Below are positions 21,860-33,147 of a DNA stretch of 64,000 bases, piece by piece. The stretch is from Apoda limacodes. Its lineage: Eukaryota; Arthropoda; Insecta; Lepidoptera; Limacodidae. The stretch is from positions 9,292,273-9,356,272 of the forward strand of contig OX291561.1 of assembly GCA_946406115.1 (NCBI GenBank), in the 5' to 3' direction. The first letter of the stretch is position 1. Every line of letters starts with the position of its first letter. The position numbers and the translations under genes are program-made. The notes beneath the pieces were generated by a model that was not told where the DNA came from, ran no database searches, and saw only the letters and a list, made by a program, of their open reading frames with translations.

Positions 21860-22502
21860 TTTACACAAGAGGCATTGTGAATCAAGGCAGCGTTTTATCG
21901 ACAAGTTTATCTCGGCATAGAAAACTATCACATCACATAGGCATTGAAAACGTTCTATTCACTAAATGTAAACAAACCGAATGGCCGATCACTATTTTGA
22001 TAGAGCATCCACAGCTCTAGGTACCTCCAGAGCATGATCAGCCATAGCTGTAAATGAAGACTGGATGTTCAGCCATATTCTGCATAAAGCGACTTCAATT
22101 ATGTTCAACAGAACGATCGAATGCGCGCATAGAGCGCATTCAATACGTTGATTAATTCTTGTTAACAAAACTAGGCTATGGTTGGTTTTATACAATTGAA
22201 ATTGTGCATACAGATTCCTAAGGCGGCGAATTCCGAGCGTGAAGAATCAATGTGACTGGCAAGTGCTCGAGTATTCGTGTGGAACGAACTTATGCACGCA
22301 CTTTCTGTCGAGCGCACGAATGGCATTCCAACAAATAAAATTTAAAGGACACAATACAGACGTTCTTGAAAAACACTGTAAAGTTGCCAAAATGGTTTCT
22401 ATCTATAAAAACATTTGAAAATAATTGGCGATTGTCGCTCTACAACTATATTCACTAAAATTATGACGACAAAGTGCCTTTACAGGTTTGTCTTTCTTCC
22501 AG
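21860..22502. other. Intron, no recognised feature
   Basis: No gene. A short minus-strand frame at 21992-22195 is not convincing. Confidence 0.4.
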
Positions 22503-22543
22503 GTCGGAACGGAGCAACGGGATAACTTGACTTTAAGACACAG
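22503..22543 (+). other. Candidate 41-nt plus-strand exon
   Basis: The 41 bases are bounded by a strong acceptor (TTTGTCTTTCTTCCAG) and a consensus donor (CAG|GTAAGTAT). One frame is open across it (VGTEQRDNLTLRH). It lies in UBR1 intron 1 on the opposite strand with no partner exon recognised. It may be a UTR or micro-exon of an unknown gene, or coincidence. Confidence 0.25.
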
Positions 22544-23269
22544 GTAAGTATATATTTGGAGGGAATACTTTTTTTAATATAAGCATAAGTTTTTCCGATG
22601 GAAATAAGGTTAAGCCGCGAGATGTGAATACGTACAGTTCTTCGATTGGATCGTTTACGAGGTTTCCTGCTCCTCGACCAGCTGCGATGATGACCTACAT
22701 ATCTCGTTATACACAAATGATTTAAAGCAGCAATGATATTTATAATCTTTACGAGTTGATTATTTTTTTATCACAATGCAAATCCGCAATTCAGTGTAGG
22801 TATATCTTGGCCGCACTTCGTACGTATATTTGACTTGTGGTTCATTCAACTAATTAAAATAAATTACAAATCAACAGTTTTAAGGAATTAGTACAATAAG
22901 TAGTAGTACAAGTGGTTTAACCTTAAGGTTTAATCTACATTAAATTTTACCCGACTGCCGAAGAAAGGAAGGTAATGTTTTTCGAGCGTATTTATGTATG
23001 TCCATTTTCTTGGCAAACCATACAGCCTGAACGGCTTGACGGATTTTGACATGCGAGATGTCATTTGGTTCGTCGTGATTGTGTGAGTGATACCAGGGTA
23101 TATTAAAATTTCTAAAAAACAAAGTGGCGGATTTTTTTTTCTGGACTCTCGAGTTGGGTATCAGATAAAGGGCTTTAAAAGGTGAATACGAAAATATATG
23201 ACAAAAATACTCAAGCGCTAGTTAAAAAAAAAATTGGAAAAAGAAATAACACTTACGAGCTATAAATAA

Positions 23270-23470
23270 AAACTCGACTGCAAGACCTAAAAAGCAGTAA
23301 ACAAGTGCCCCTAAAACGCACTAAATATTTAACTATAAGCAGGCGGGATTCATGTTCAAATAATAGTACAGATTGGTCTAACTATAATGAGTCCCGACTG
23401 CTTAAAGTTAAATATTTGGTATGTTGTAAGGGCACTTGTTTACTTCTTTTTAGTTCTTGCAGTCGAGTTT
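23270..23470. mobile_element. Foldback MITE, about 200 bp
   Basis: About 78-bp inverted arms: AAACTCGACTGCAAGA..AAGCAGTAAACAAGTGCCC..TAAATATTTAACT at 23270-23340 pairs with the mirror sequence at 23395-23470. Flanks are AT-rich. It is non-coding. Confidence 0.85.
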
Positions 23471-23770
23471 AATTAATATGTTAAAAAAAGCAAATTTAAT
23501 AATAAAATGCCAGTGAGTTATACAATAACTAAAGTTTTTGTTGATTTCATACATTTAATATATTCGCTAAAACTTTGTTCATTAATTTATTTACGGGCAC
23601 TTTATGTATGAATATGCATTTTAAGACTATATAAGACAATAACACGTTCTGAGTAGCACAATGTCTATATGCAAAAATAATGGTCGGATACACCTTAAGT
23701 TACAAATTTTTAAATAATACAAACCCTAGTTAGTAGAATATTCGAATTCGTTTATTTTTAATTTACTTAC

Positions 23771-23945
23771 CTAAACAGGTCCGATTGGGTTGAGGGGAAT
23801 ATATCCTTGGAACTGTGACCCTCCAGTGGTCCTGGAAATGGGCTGGTGAGAGGACCCCTTCTGCCATCTTGGTCCTCCATAGCTCCACAACAGCATCAGC
23901 ACGCGCCGGCAATATAAACCTGCCGGCAACAGGTGTTCCACTCAT
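23771..23945 (-). CDS. UBR1: UBR1/UBR2-type E3 ubiquitin ligase, exon 1 (start codon)
   Basis: ATG at 23945-23943 opens a 58-codon exon ending TTA G before the donor GTAAGT. The leftover G plus AC from exon 2 makes Asp, so the frame runs on into WSFDEEL. The content (VVELWRTKMAEGVL, DHWRVTVPRIYSPQPN) fits the N-terminal region that precedes the UBR box in this family (a ..WW..QV..LVPEIYF-type segment in vertebrates). An in-frame TGA four codons upstream with no acceptor between supports this start. The intron to exon 2 is 15,048 bp. Assignment to UBR1 rests on phase, strand, order and weak similarity, so it is less certain than exons 2 and 3. Confidence 0.8.
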
Positions 23946-24807
23946 GACACAAGTTCAAATCTAGTCTTTAAATATCAATAACTCTACACTTTCTCTCTAA
24001 GTCAAATATTTTTCAAAATCGAAATGTGTACCAAATTTTCAATTTAATTTTCTATTTAAATTTTGTCATTTTTGCAGATAATGTAATTTTCTCAACGCAC
24101 AATTCTGCATTATTTATTTATTGTTATTTGTTATTGAGAAGTTAGAACTTTGACACAACACACGACTGTTATGGACGACACTTAGATATATACTAAATGT
24201 AAACTTTGCTCTTCGCCACAGTACAGTAAATCGACATTCTATTTATAAAAACAAAAAAGATCAACAAATAAAATAAACATACCAATAAAAAATACAAATA
24301 CATAAGCTTTTAAGTAATTTTTGCTTTTGATTTAAATTACTGTAGAAAGCAAACAGCTGTTTTTGCTTGCCTCAAGTAACCATTGTACGACCCACTGTAG
24401 TGGCCCAGGCCTCTTCTTGGATCAATTCATTTGAACGTCTGATTAATAAATATATAAACAGCCAAGTGCTTGTAGTGTACGCAACTTAACTACGGGTTCC
24501 GTAACATTAAAGTTATTGCGGATATTTAAAAAAAATTGTGCAAAACAATTTTTGTTGATGGTATTTATAAATATCTACTAACATATCTCCCATAGTAACT
24601 AGTGCCTATCTAATACCTTTAAACATAATCTGAATCTCGGAAACTGCTCCGACGATTTTCATGAAATTTAGTATCCTTGGGGTTTCGGGGGCGATAAATC
24701 GATTTAGCTAGGTTTCATTTTTAGAAAACGTCATTTTGACCGTGTTTTCAGGCAATGATAAACAAAAAAATATGACTCTTCCTAACATTTATAATTTTTA
24801 CCGACAC
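23946..24807. other. Upstream region of UBR1; no recognised promoter
   Basis: The sequence upstream of the start codon (to higher coordinates) is AT-rich with no clear TATA or initiator I would commit to. 24486-24500 contains GGGTTCCGTAAC, a repeat end. Confidence 0.35.
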
Positions 24808-24885
24808 AGCAACACTAAAGCTACTCGACAATAGATGGCATTGTTAAGCAACACTAAAGTTACTTGACAATAGATGGCGTTGTTA
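24808..24885 (+). repeat. 39-bp tandem duplication
   Basis: Units start at 24808 and 24847: AGCAACACTAAAG(C/T)TACT, GACAATAGATGGC and (A/G)TTGTTA in both. Confidence 0.92.
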
Positions 24886-25129
24886 ATTTTAGACTTATTC
24901 TGCCAATTACAAGTTCTTGAAGAGACGCGGATAATTCTTTAAAAGCCTCAAATTGATTTATGAAGACCTTTTTTTCTGAGGTACGCAAAAACCATGAATT
25001 TCATCCCTCTGTTGTACGGAATACCTATAAAAAAAAACTTATATTCATTGCACAGCTCGTTATTGGCTAAGATGGTGAAGGTGGATATTTCACATACTAA
25101 TGTAAGTACACTGAATTGGACGTTCAAAT

Positions 25130-25360
25130 CTTATTTTAGGTTCCGTAGCCAAATGGCATAAACGGAATCTTTATAAATTCGTCATGTACGTATGTCTGTA
25201 TGTCGCAAACTTATAATTCCGCCGTCTTTGGGTAGAGTGCAATGAAATTTTCAGAGATGGGTCTTTTCTGAACTGCCATTCAGATATGTTATGAAAATTG
25301 AAAAAAAAGGGACGAAACGTTTACGCACGCCATCAAGTAGGTTATTTATTGAAAAAAGCA
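25130..25360 (+). repeat. GGTTCCGTAGCCAAATGGC-type repeat
   Basis: The sequence GGTTCCGTAGCCAAATGGCA followed by GAATCTTTATA and TTCGTCATGTACGTATGTCT is a widespread lepidopteran repeat type as I recall it. Only the first part is well preserved. Coding capacity is absent. Confidence 0.5.
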
Positions 25361-25599
25361 TTAAAAATCATTTATGGTTTCTAAATTTTAAATTTTGCGA
25401 GTTATTGGCTTCTAAAGTTAACAAATTTGTGCCAAACCCCCTTTCAAAATATCTGTAAAAGCTATATTTTTTTTTTCTTTATTTCAGTATAAAACTGTAA
25501 AGCGGTTTACATAACACACCCTTTTAAATGTAATCACAATCAATTAATTTATTTATTGACATAAGGACGGGTGGACGGTTGGACGGCCGGACGTGACGA

Positions 25600-26430
25600 A
25601 ACTACCTATAGGGTTCCATAATGCCATTGGACTCTTGTTCATTCTCTTTGTCTTTTGCCATTATTTGAGGTCGGGCTTCCTTGTTCTGATGCGCCAGGAC
25701 GATCTGTTCTAAGTTGTTTACTTTGTCGCTTGGGCTCATTCCAAGTCTCGGGTTACTTTGGACAACCATGCGGCTTTGGGTCTTCCTTTTTTCGTTCTTG
25801 TGTTGCGTAGTGCCAGGGTTGCCGAACCGCATAGTCTTCAGGACGTCTCATCACATGACAAAGAAGTCTACTTTATGTCGGTTTGTCTGTGTGTCGCCTC
25901 TGATGTGTTTGTTCGTTTCGCACTTCATCGAGTCTTGTTACGCCTGCTGCCTATCTTTATCTCTACATGAAGTTTTTTGTTCATGCCCTTTTTTATGACT
26001 CAGCATTCGGCACCATGCATCATTGCAGGTCTTACGGCTAATTTGTAGACTTTGTTTTTAACTTTTATCGACATTCTTGTATCGCAAAGTACTTCCGAGG
26101 GCGCTATCCATCTTTGCCAGCTTGTATTGACTCTGTGGGTGACATTGGATTCAAAGTAAACTTCTGCCGACATCAGTGCTCCTACGTACTGGAAATAGGA
26201 TACATTAGGAAATGGACTCCGTCGATATAAATTCAAAGACGAATTTGGCACGAAGACATGGTGGTACACAGCTAAAGTTACATTCCAAATGTTCGGTCTT
26301 ACTTCTGCTGATACGAAGTCCATTGCTTTCCAGGGCGGGACTCCATTGCCAGAGAGACATTTGCATTTGTTGCGCACCTTTGTCAATGAGTACGATGTCG
26401 TCCGCATATAACAAACACTTTGGTTAAAGG
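25600..26430 (-). pseudogene. RTE-type LINE fragment (palm to C-terminus)
   Basis: Minus-strand pieces include LYADDIVLIDKGAQQMQMSL (catalytic YADD, about 26410), ALESNGLRISRSKTEHLECN, then SEVLCDTRMSIKVKNKVYKL and AVRPAMMHGAEC, and VMRRPEDYAVRQPWHYATQE. These follow RTE/BovB-like consensus blocks in order. Two overlapping frames show frameshifts. It lies outside the UBR1 coding region, upstream of its start. Confidence 0.82.
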
Positions 26431-27349
26431 GACTAAATACCTCTAATAATAAAGTCCATTATTAAAATGAAGAGAAGTGAGCTTTACTTTACTTTTTAAG
26501 TTTTTGCTCACAACAGCCAAGCTTCTCACATTCGTGCTGCTTCTATGACATGTTACTGGTATGCTAAAGGTTTTTGCTATTTGACTACGGAGCCCTAGAA
26601 AACGTTAGGTGATCTCCTTCAAAGTGCATTACGTAAAGTAACCTATTATCGCATAATTTTATAAATATCCCGTTATCTTAATGTTTTCTAGATAAGATAA
26701 ATGTCTTAATCATCACTTAAATAACTGCAGGTTAAGAGTTCAAGGCTTAAGTTTTACTTAGTTTTCTACATAAAAGAATTGAAAAATTATTCAATTAATT
26801 CAAAACGAATTTTTTTTTACTGTGTTAAAATTTTAATGTTTCAAATTTAAATTGTTTCAATGTTGCTGGTCGAAAATATTTCCAAATCAATATTAGTAAT
26901 AAAACGTTAAATGCATATATTCCTAATTATATTGTGTAATTAATAAATTATTAAATATTATTATATTTATTTATTTAAAATTTCATACATCAATAAAATT
27001 AAAAACTTTAGTAAGTTAAGGGTGTTAAAGAGTTATTTATTAATACGTGCAGTATCCTCAGCCCTTACATTTTGCCTTCGAAGATGTAATTCTTAGGGTA
27101 CCGTACCCAAAGGGTGACAACGGAGTCCTTTACTAAGCCTACGCTATCAGTATGGCCGACCGTTAAAAGTCTCTATCTCCTAGACCGTAGTAGGTCGGAA
27201 TATGTAAATGATAAAATAATCAGAAAATAAAAATTAAAGGGGGTAACCCATACAAAAAAACACGTTTTCGATGTGTTTGCCCTATCGTAAAAACAGTAAT
27301 AAAAATAAAATGAAAACTTGCGGTGAAAAATCTATAATAGTTCTAAACT
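26431..27349. other. AT-rich, no recognised gene
   Basis: 27095-27175 contains GGGTACCGTACCCAAAGGGT, another GGGTTCCGTA-class repeat end. Nothing else could be supported. Confidence 0.4.
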
Positions 27350-27465
27350 CAAATCAAACAATATTTATTCAAATGGGTTTCCAGGAGCACTTTCGAATCG
27401 TCAATACAATGTTAACAATGTTAATTTCTGCCAAAAACAGCTGGCAAGAAATTCTATTTAAAGTA
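27350..27465 (-). mobile_element. Zenon-like LINE 3' UTR fragment
   Basis: Reverse complement of the Zenon 3' end: AATATTTATTCAAATGGG, GCACTTTCGAATCGTC and GCTGGCAAGAAATTC appear in the expected order for a minus-strand copy. It ends exactly where a Helitron begins. Confidence 0.7.
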
Positions 27466-27975
27466 TCCTACTAATATTATAAATGTGAAAGTTTGCCTGG
27501 ATGGATGTTTGTTACTCTTTTACGCTTCAACCACTGGACGGATCGGGATGAAACTTCGCATAAATATATGTTAGCTCCTGGAATAGCATATAGGCTACTT
27601 TTATCCCGATATTCCCGCGGGAATAACTATAATCGAGCTTAAACGAACTATAGCTATAGCAAATTAGTGTACCTAATTAAGGAGTTCCTCGCCGATAACC
27701 GAATTTAGGGCGGGCTTCAACCACTGGACGGATCGGGATGAAATTTGGCACACCTATAGATTAAGTGCTGGAATAGCACCAAGGCTACTTTTTATCCCGA
27801 AAAAATTTAAAAGTTCCCACGGGAATAACTATAACCGAGCCTTTACGAACTATAGCTATAGCTACAGCTTGCTATAGCAAACGTCTTAAGTATTTAACTT
27901 ATATTAATGAGTTGATTAAGGAGTTCCACGCCGATAGCCGATTTAGGGAGGGCGAAGCCGCTGGCAAAATCTAGT
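27466..27975 (+). mobile_element. Non-autonomous Helitron (510 bp)
   Basis: It starts with TC after an A (A|TCCTACTAATATTATAAATG) and ends with CTAGT at 27971-27975, as Helitrons do. The body is duplicated: about 27524-27715 and 27716-27960 both begin CTTCAACCACTGGACGGATC and contain TGGAATAGCA..AGGCTACTTTT, TATCCCG, CGGGAATAACTATAA, GAACTATAGCTATAGC and AAGGAGTTCC. The 3' flanking base is A instead of the usual T. There is no Rep/helicase gene. Confidence 0.78.
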
Positions 27976-28034
27976 AATACAATGCTTTGATAATTAGCTG
28001 AAGAGTATACATTATGTACCGAAACACTTATTAG

Positions 28035-28303
28035 TTAATAAAAACTTAACAAAAAAAAAACAACCGGCTTCAAAAAGATGCACTAAAAAGATATAAATAA
28101 TTACTAATTTCCTAAAATCTAATCTGAATTACAGTTTGAAATTGGTGTCATGCAAGCAAAGAGTGTAAACTGTTACATAGGTACATAGACACCAACTTCA
28201 AACTGTGATTCAGATCAGATTTTTGGAAATTAGTAATTATTTTTACCTTTTTAGTGTATCTTTTTGAAGCCGGTTGTTTGTTTGTTAAAAAGTTTTTATA
28301 TTT
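28035..28303. mobile_element. Hairpin MITE (CAACCGGCTTC ends)
   Basis: Almost perfect palindrome: CAACCGGCTTCAAAAAGAT, CACTAAAAAG, AATAATTACTAATTTCC and ACAGTTTGAA..TTGGTGTC in the left arm (28061-28155) recur inverted in the right arm (28185-28276). Weaker pairing extends the ends (TTAATAAAAACTTAAC against GTTAAAAAGTTTTTAT). Non-coding. Confidence 0.88.
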
Positions 28304-28579
28304 TTTTCTTTTCAGTGACGAATTGCTTTTTTTTTTTCTTGTACACTAAAAACATCCATACTCGTAACAAAGTTTTTTACAATCATCAACATAACAAAGC
28401 GTTTCACCAGTTCCAACTTAACATTAATAATTTTTTTTTTCTCCAAAAGTTTCAGTTTTAAATTCACTATAATAATATGGGACCACCTGGAAAGTATAAC
28501 CTTTTAAATAAAAAAAGAATTTCTCTAATCGGTCAAGGCGTCTTCGAGAACGTCCTCCTTTCTTGTACAACAACAACAA

Positions 28580-28760
28580 CAAATAAAAAAAACCGGCTAA
28601 GTGTGACACGGGCTCGAGTCATTACTATCTTTAATTACGGTATTAGCATTTAACAGAGTTGCACGTTAGTTTATTGGAAACAATATTCAAAGTTACATTA
28701 ATGGTGATACGGAACCCACACGGTGCGCAAGTCCGACTCCCACTGCACTGATTTTTTCTC
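28580..28760. mobile_element. Inverted-end repeat of the CGGC(C/T)AAGTG type
   Basis: The left end (AAAACCGGCTAAGTGTGACA..GGGCTCGAGTC) and right end (ACGGAACCCACACGGTGCGC..GTCCGACTCCCACTGCACTG) look like opposed copies of the common lepidopteran CCGGCCAAGTGCGAGTCGGACTCGC..GGGTTCCGTA repeat. Arms are diverged. Confidence 0.55.
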
Positions 28761-29036
28761 TTTGGACAACTAAACCGTAATTTGAAAAGAGGATTAGGTT
28801 ATCTTCTTTTTATAATAACAAAGAATTGATTATATCACGCGAGTAATCGGTTGAAAGAACACTTAGATGTGACTTTGTCTACTAGTTTTTTGACCCTTTG
28901 TTTTTTATGAGCACTATTTTTATTAATATCTAATCTTATGATTATTTTTATAGACAGATTATTGTGGTTGGCATCTTAATTTAATTTAATATAATTTTCA
29001 CCACAATTACTCGTAAACAGTGCAGGAAAAGAGGAT

Positions 29037-29200
29037 GCTTAGACCTTAATTACTCCCACGGCCTTTTCTTTCTTAATTTTACTTTCCTCAAAGCTTTGCA
29101 CGATCATATAACTGACGGGCGGTAATGACTCGTCTATTCTATTAAGTAGTATGTATAAAAGCTGTCTTTTCAAAATGTGTACTACGCGCACACTACAAGC
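29037..29200 (+). repeat. Dispersed repeat A, copy 2
   Basis: Copy of 4921-5090, including the TGTATAAAA(G/A)CTGTCT box and the CTACGCGCA end. After about 29200 the two copies diverge completely. Confidence 0.72.
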
Positions 29201-31129
29201 AAGTAGATACAAATTTTAACTTCAGCCATAAGTTTTTAATTCATCATAAATTCTCTAAATATCTATGGCGATGGCGTTGTTTTCCCTGCTTCTATTCCCG
29301 CCATTCAATTGTGTATTTTATTTATTCATCCTATATGTTTATTTATTTATTTGCAAATGTGATGAAAAACATTGTAACACACAACACAAAAACACGGCCA
29401 GTACGGAAATTACAAACTCGAGTCACTTAAACCTTCGGCCTTCGACTCTAAATAGCCTCTCGTTATTTTTTTTTTCCCTACCACCCTTAAGAGGCAGTAC
29501 TACCTAAATTTTATGTTTTTTTGGCAAATGTTTCTCCAGATCCACTGAGCAATAAATAAATTTAATTTCTGTGGTAAATTTAATATGGTGTAGATTTGAA
29601 AACGGGAAAACACGATTAATACACTTTTATTCGATAGAAAAATATCCTAAACTGACCCCTTTTCACTGTTTCTTTTAAAGAAAGAAATCTCTAAGTGCTA
29701 TTTATTAGTTTACAACTATGCTAAAGCATATAGCCGTCATAGAGCCTGAGAAATCACATTTTTTGATAACATAGATAAACTATTAATTATTTCATTTATT
29801 TCAATGAATTTGCGATGTATAGCTGCACTATACTCACGGACGCTTAGTTACATATTGCGTCATCCTTATTTTACTCAAGTTTTCTGTCGCGTAATACTGC
29901 CTCTTAATACATAATGTAATAAAACGTACCATTTGAAACAACTTACATAATATTCTATTCCATTTAATTTTATCTCACAGATAAAAAAAGCTTTTAACTT
30001 GCACATTGTACAGCCTCTCGACCTTAATATCAACGAAAAAAATCGCGTGTAACACTAACCTAGATACGAAATTATCTAAAAAAAAATGAGACCATCTTAA
30101 TTTAGACTTTGAACATTGAAGACAAGCTTTCAACATAACCTATATACGACCTTTAGTCATAAAACAGCCTGGAAAACATTATAATGAATGTGTCAAAATA
30201 ATTTATCGATGGCTATCTCTTGTTTTGTTTAAAGCATTTTAAACCTTGAAATTGTAAAAATAAAGTCTAGATTTTTTAAAATTGTCGTTCAATAAGACAT
30301 AGACTAAGCCTAAATTTATTATCTAGAAATATAAGCCTTAATATAAGTGTAGCAAGTGTAATTTTTCTATGTACTCGACATTTCGTGGCACTCTGCCATT
30401 AAAAATGGAGCAACTCATCCCGCTACCTGCTTCCTACATGCAAACCTTGTATTCGGCATTGAACCCATTATTCAAGGTCGACTATAAACCGAATTGTGCC
30501 AAGTTCACAAGATAAGTAATATTAAAAACCTATTAATCTTAATAATAAAACGCCAATTGAGTTAGTTGCCAAAAATGATAGATTTGTGCAGCGTATATTA
30601 TGTATTTAAACTAGGCTTGCTTGACGAATATTCGGTATTCAGCCTATTCGACTTCTTTTACCCTTTTCTGCCGAATACCGAATATTTAGGCACTATTCGG
30701 CCGAATACCTACTTAAGATTTTTCGTTGTAGTAGGATAATTGGCAAAATAAAAAGATTTTTTATTTTACCCGACTGCACCAGAAGTACGGTTATGTTTTT
30801 CGAGTGTATATTTAAATTTATGGTACGCTCTAAAGCCTTAACGGATTGATGGATTCTAGCTTGCGAGGCGTCGCGTCGTTAGATTAGTCTCAGTTGTGTG
30901 TAGAGTAACACTGGGTCCATAAAATTCGTACAAAATCAAAGTGTCGGATCTTTTTTCGTTGCAAGACCAATTTAAACTATATAGAATTTTAGTTTTAGTT
31001 ATATATAAAACTAATCCTTCATATGATATGTAACTTATACTGGTAAGCAGCCTACTGGTTCGATTTTTGACAAAAATATTGTATGGCTGACTGGTTTAAC
31101 GTTATAGATATATAGTTATATACTTCATG
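29201..31129. other. AT-rich, no recognised gene
   Basis: Contains a cluster of TATTCGG/CCGAATA motifs at 30628-30712 (listed separately). An 80-residue frame at 29265-29507 is low-complexity and unconvincing. Confidence 0.4.
30628..30712. repeat. Cluster of ATTCGG/CCGAAT motifs
   Basis: ATTCGGTATTC, ATTCGAC, GCCGAATACCGAATATT, CTATTCGGCCGAATACC: repeated CCGAATA in both orientations, forming small palindromes. Reminiscent of a simple repeat found across Lepidoptera. Confidence 0.6.
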
Positions 31130-31413
31130 GCTCAGCTGTCATTCAACAACGTTAACAAGGGCAATTGTCGCTAATCGAAGAAGGAGGCTTAGGCCACAGT
31201 CCACCATATTGGTCTAGTGCTAGTTAGTGTGGCCACTCCACTGTCAGAGTTTCCAAAGCCGCCCATGAGGTCTGTGATTTGGCTTAAGGTTGGTTTTACA
31301 TGTCCTTTAAAAAAAAGGCGGCCACCCATCCAAGTTGTCACCATGCTCGACGTTACTTAACTTCGCACATCGTTTCGGATAAACGAATGTATAACTGAGC
31401 CATGAGCGTCCCT
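31130..31413 (-). mobile_element. SINE with 5S rRNA-derived head
   Basis: On the minus strand 31413-31317 aligns to most of 5S rRNA: the complements of CACCCATCCAAGT, CTCGACGTTACTTAACTTCG, CATCG and CGAATGTAT match the conserved 5S internal region (GACCACTTGGATGGGTG and CGAAGTTAAGCAACGTCGGG). The rest (31310-31130) contains a GGCCACAGTCCACCATATTGG segment related to the body of the tRNA-headed SINE at 58428-58741. The 5S part has many substitutions, so it is not a working 5S gene. An isolated 5S pseudogene beside a SINE is the alternative. Confidence 0.72.
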
Positions 31414-32688
31414 TTTCTCCTCCTTTAATAACATGACAGGCTGAATCTCTTAAAAAGTCGGAAATATTAGTAAAATAAGGAACGCAATATTATCCGTCAA
31501 TGTTACTATTTATTAAGAATGTATACAACTGCGTTTCATTTAACCGGGCTGCAACCTGATTATGCAACAATTTAGCACCATATCGCACATCCATGTTCAC
31601 ACACGTTCAACAACATCGTAACTGCAATACTTCTTTTGTTTCGTAAAAAAAAACTTGAAGGTCCTCAGTTGCATACAATGTCAAAAATTTGTTAACTCGA
31701 CCCTAAGTCGACATTATTTTAAATGTATACATTGCTATATGCACTACATCCTATAGAGCACATTTAACATATAGTTATGTAGGTAATGTTATTGATTTGT
31801 AATTTTATTTTTTGCATTTGAGCCGTTGTTGCACCGGATTTGTAATTTATATCATTTTGTGTATTCTATGTAAGTAGGTATAGAAACAAAACAATACCGC
31901 AGATCATTCTAAGACTAAGTTTACTAATTGTCCAAGTATTTTTGGCAAGTAGACAATAACCAAGAGACGTACCTACTGCGTATTACTTCTATATATAGAT
32001 AGTATAGATATGTCATTATAGCGTTTATTTAAATTAGATGTAACGATGTTTCCATAGCACCATTTAGTTTTATGTATGTGTGTCTATATTGTCTACTTGT
32101 ATTATCAATGTCTACCTGATAATTCTTAGCTGAATAAAGCTATATTTATTTGCTGAGGCCATTGATAACTTATGTGTAAAAATTTATCAAAAATAAAAAT
32201 AATTAAAGGATGGAATTTGACATAACGACTTTGTTATAAATTACCATCAAACTATTACTTACTTACTTAACTAGCGCCGCCAAAACGGCCACTAGCTAGG
32301 CTGTCGGCCAGAAACGTTGCTCACAGGTATATTCTAGAAATCATGTGTAACGTTTTTAAAATGTGTTTGCATAAAAAGGAAATAAAGAATATCTTTTGGC
32401 GGCGATAGTTGGGTACTCATTATACTACGATTATTAACAGCCGCCATTTAATTTCCGGTGCATTTCTGCTGAAAGTGGCCACTTATAACTGAAATGGAAA
32501 ATAAAACTCACATCGGTTATTTAGAAACAGTACAAAACATTACAAATGTAATTTTTGAAATAAGTAAGAATAAATAAATAATAGCTAATGGCGGCGCTAG
32601 TTAGCTAATATAGCGCCCTTTAAAACATATCGTAATGCGTATGAAGTTGTATATTTACATTTTAATTTTAAAAAAAAACGCAGATCAA
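31414..32688. other. AT-rich, no recognised gene
   Basis: Small GC-rich GGCGGC/GCCGCC patches at 32275-32640 show no open frame. A possible ATTAAA-type poly(A) signal for the exon at 32689 lies at 32661-32666 on the minus strand. Confidence 0.4.
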
Positions 32689-32892
32689 TTATTGAGGTAC
32701 CAAGGGCCTCCAGGATGTTGGTACCGGGAATGCCGTGAGATACACAGCTAGATAGGTTTTACTAGGGTCTCTCATTAATGCGGTCAGGAAACGCTGCATA
32801 AGGTATGGTTGAGTGCCTTCCGTTCCTTCAATTACCACGTCTTTGAACGCTTGCTTTGTGCAAGCCCGCAGTGTTAAAGCTTTTACAGAACC
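32689..32892 (-). CDS. Terminal coding exon of an unidentified gene
   Basis: A 67-residue open exon ends in TAA at 32691-32689 and starts after a good acceptor (TTTCCATTTCATCGTCTTATCAG). The protein has normal, non-repetitive composition, for example TKQAFKDVVIEGTEGTQPYL, QRFLTALMRDPSKTYLAVYL and the end TSWRPLVPQ. No domain is recognised. The exon starts at phase 0 while the start exon at 36768 ends at phase 2, so they cannot be directly joined; at least one more exon lies between them if they belong to one gene. Codon composition is balanced compared with the AT-rich surroundings. It could also be a fossil exon. Confidence 0.6.
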   Translation of the reverse strand, partial: GSVKALTLRACTKQAFKDVVIEGTEGTQPYLMQRFLTALMRDPSKTYLAVYLTAFPVPTSWRPLVPQ

Positions 32893-33147
32893 CTGATAAG
32901 ACGATGAAATGGAAAGTAATTGAACGAGTCATTTTATTGGACCACATAAAAAACTAGTCAGACTCCTTAATCTACAAGTAATTATTTTTAAAATGTCGCA
33001 ACAGTCTATATTTAGATTTATCTGTTTAATCTTGGTACGGTATACGAGTATTTCGGCTTGCTTAGTATACGCGAGAGGATTTGAAATAATATGTAATAAA
33101 TAATTATAATAAATAATAATAATAAATAATATGTAAATACGTTTCTG
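32893..33147. other. Intron, no recognised feature
   Basis: AT-rich with an AATAAT-type microsatellite-like stretch near 33090-33130. Confidence 0.4.

Noticed and set aside
22545..22720. Possible kelch-like peptide (YIFGGN) on the plus strand
   Set aside because: It starts at a donor-like site, lacks other kelch positions and ends quickly; probably intron read-through.
31317..31413. Functional 5S rRNA gene
   Set aside because: Too many substitutions in the conserved internal control region, and it is joined to a SINE-like body.
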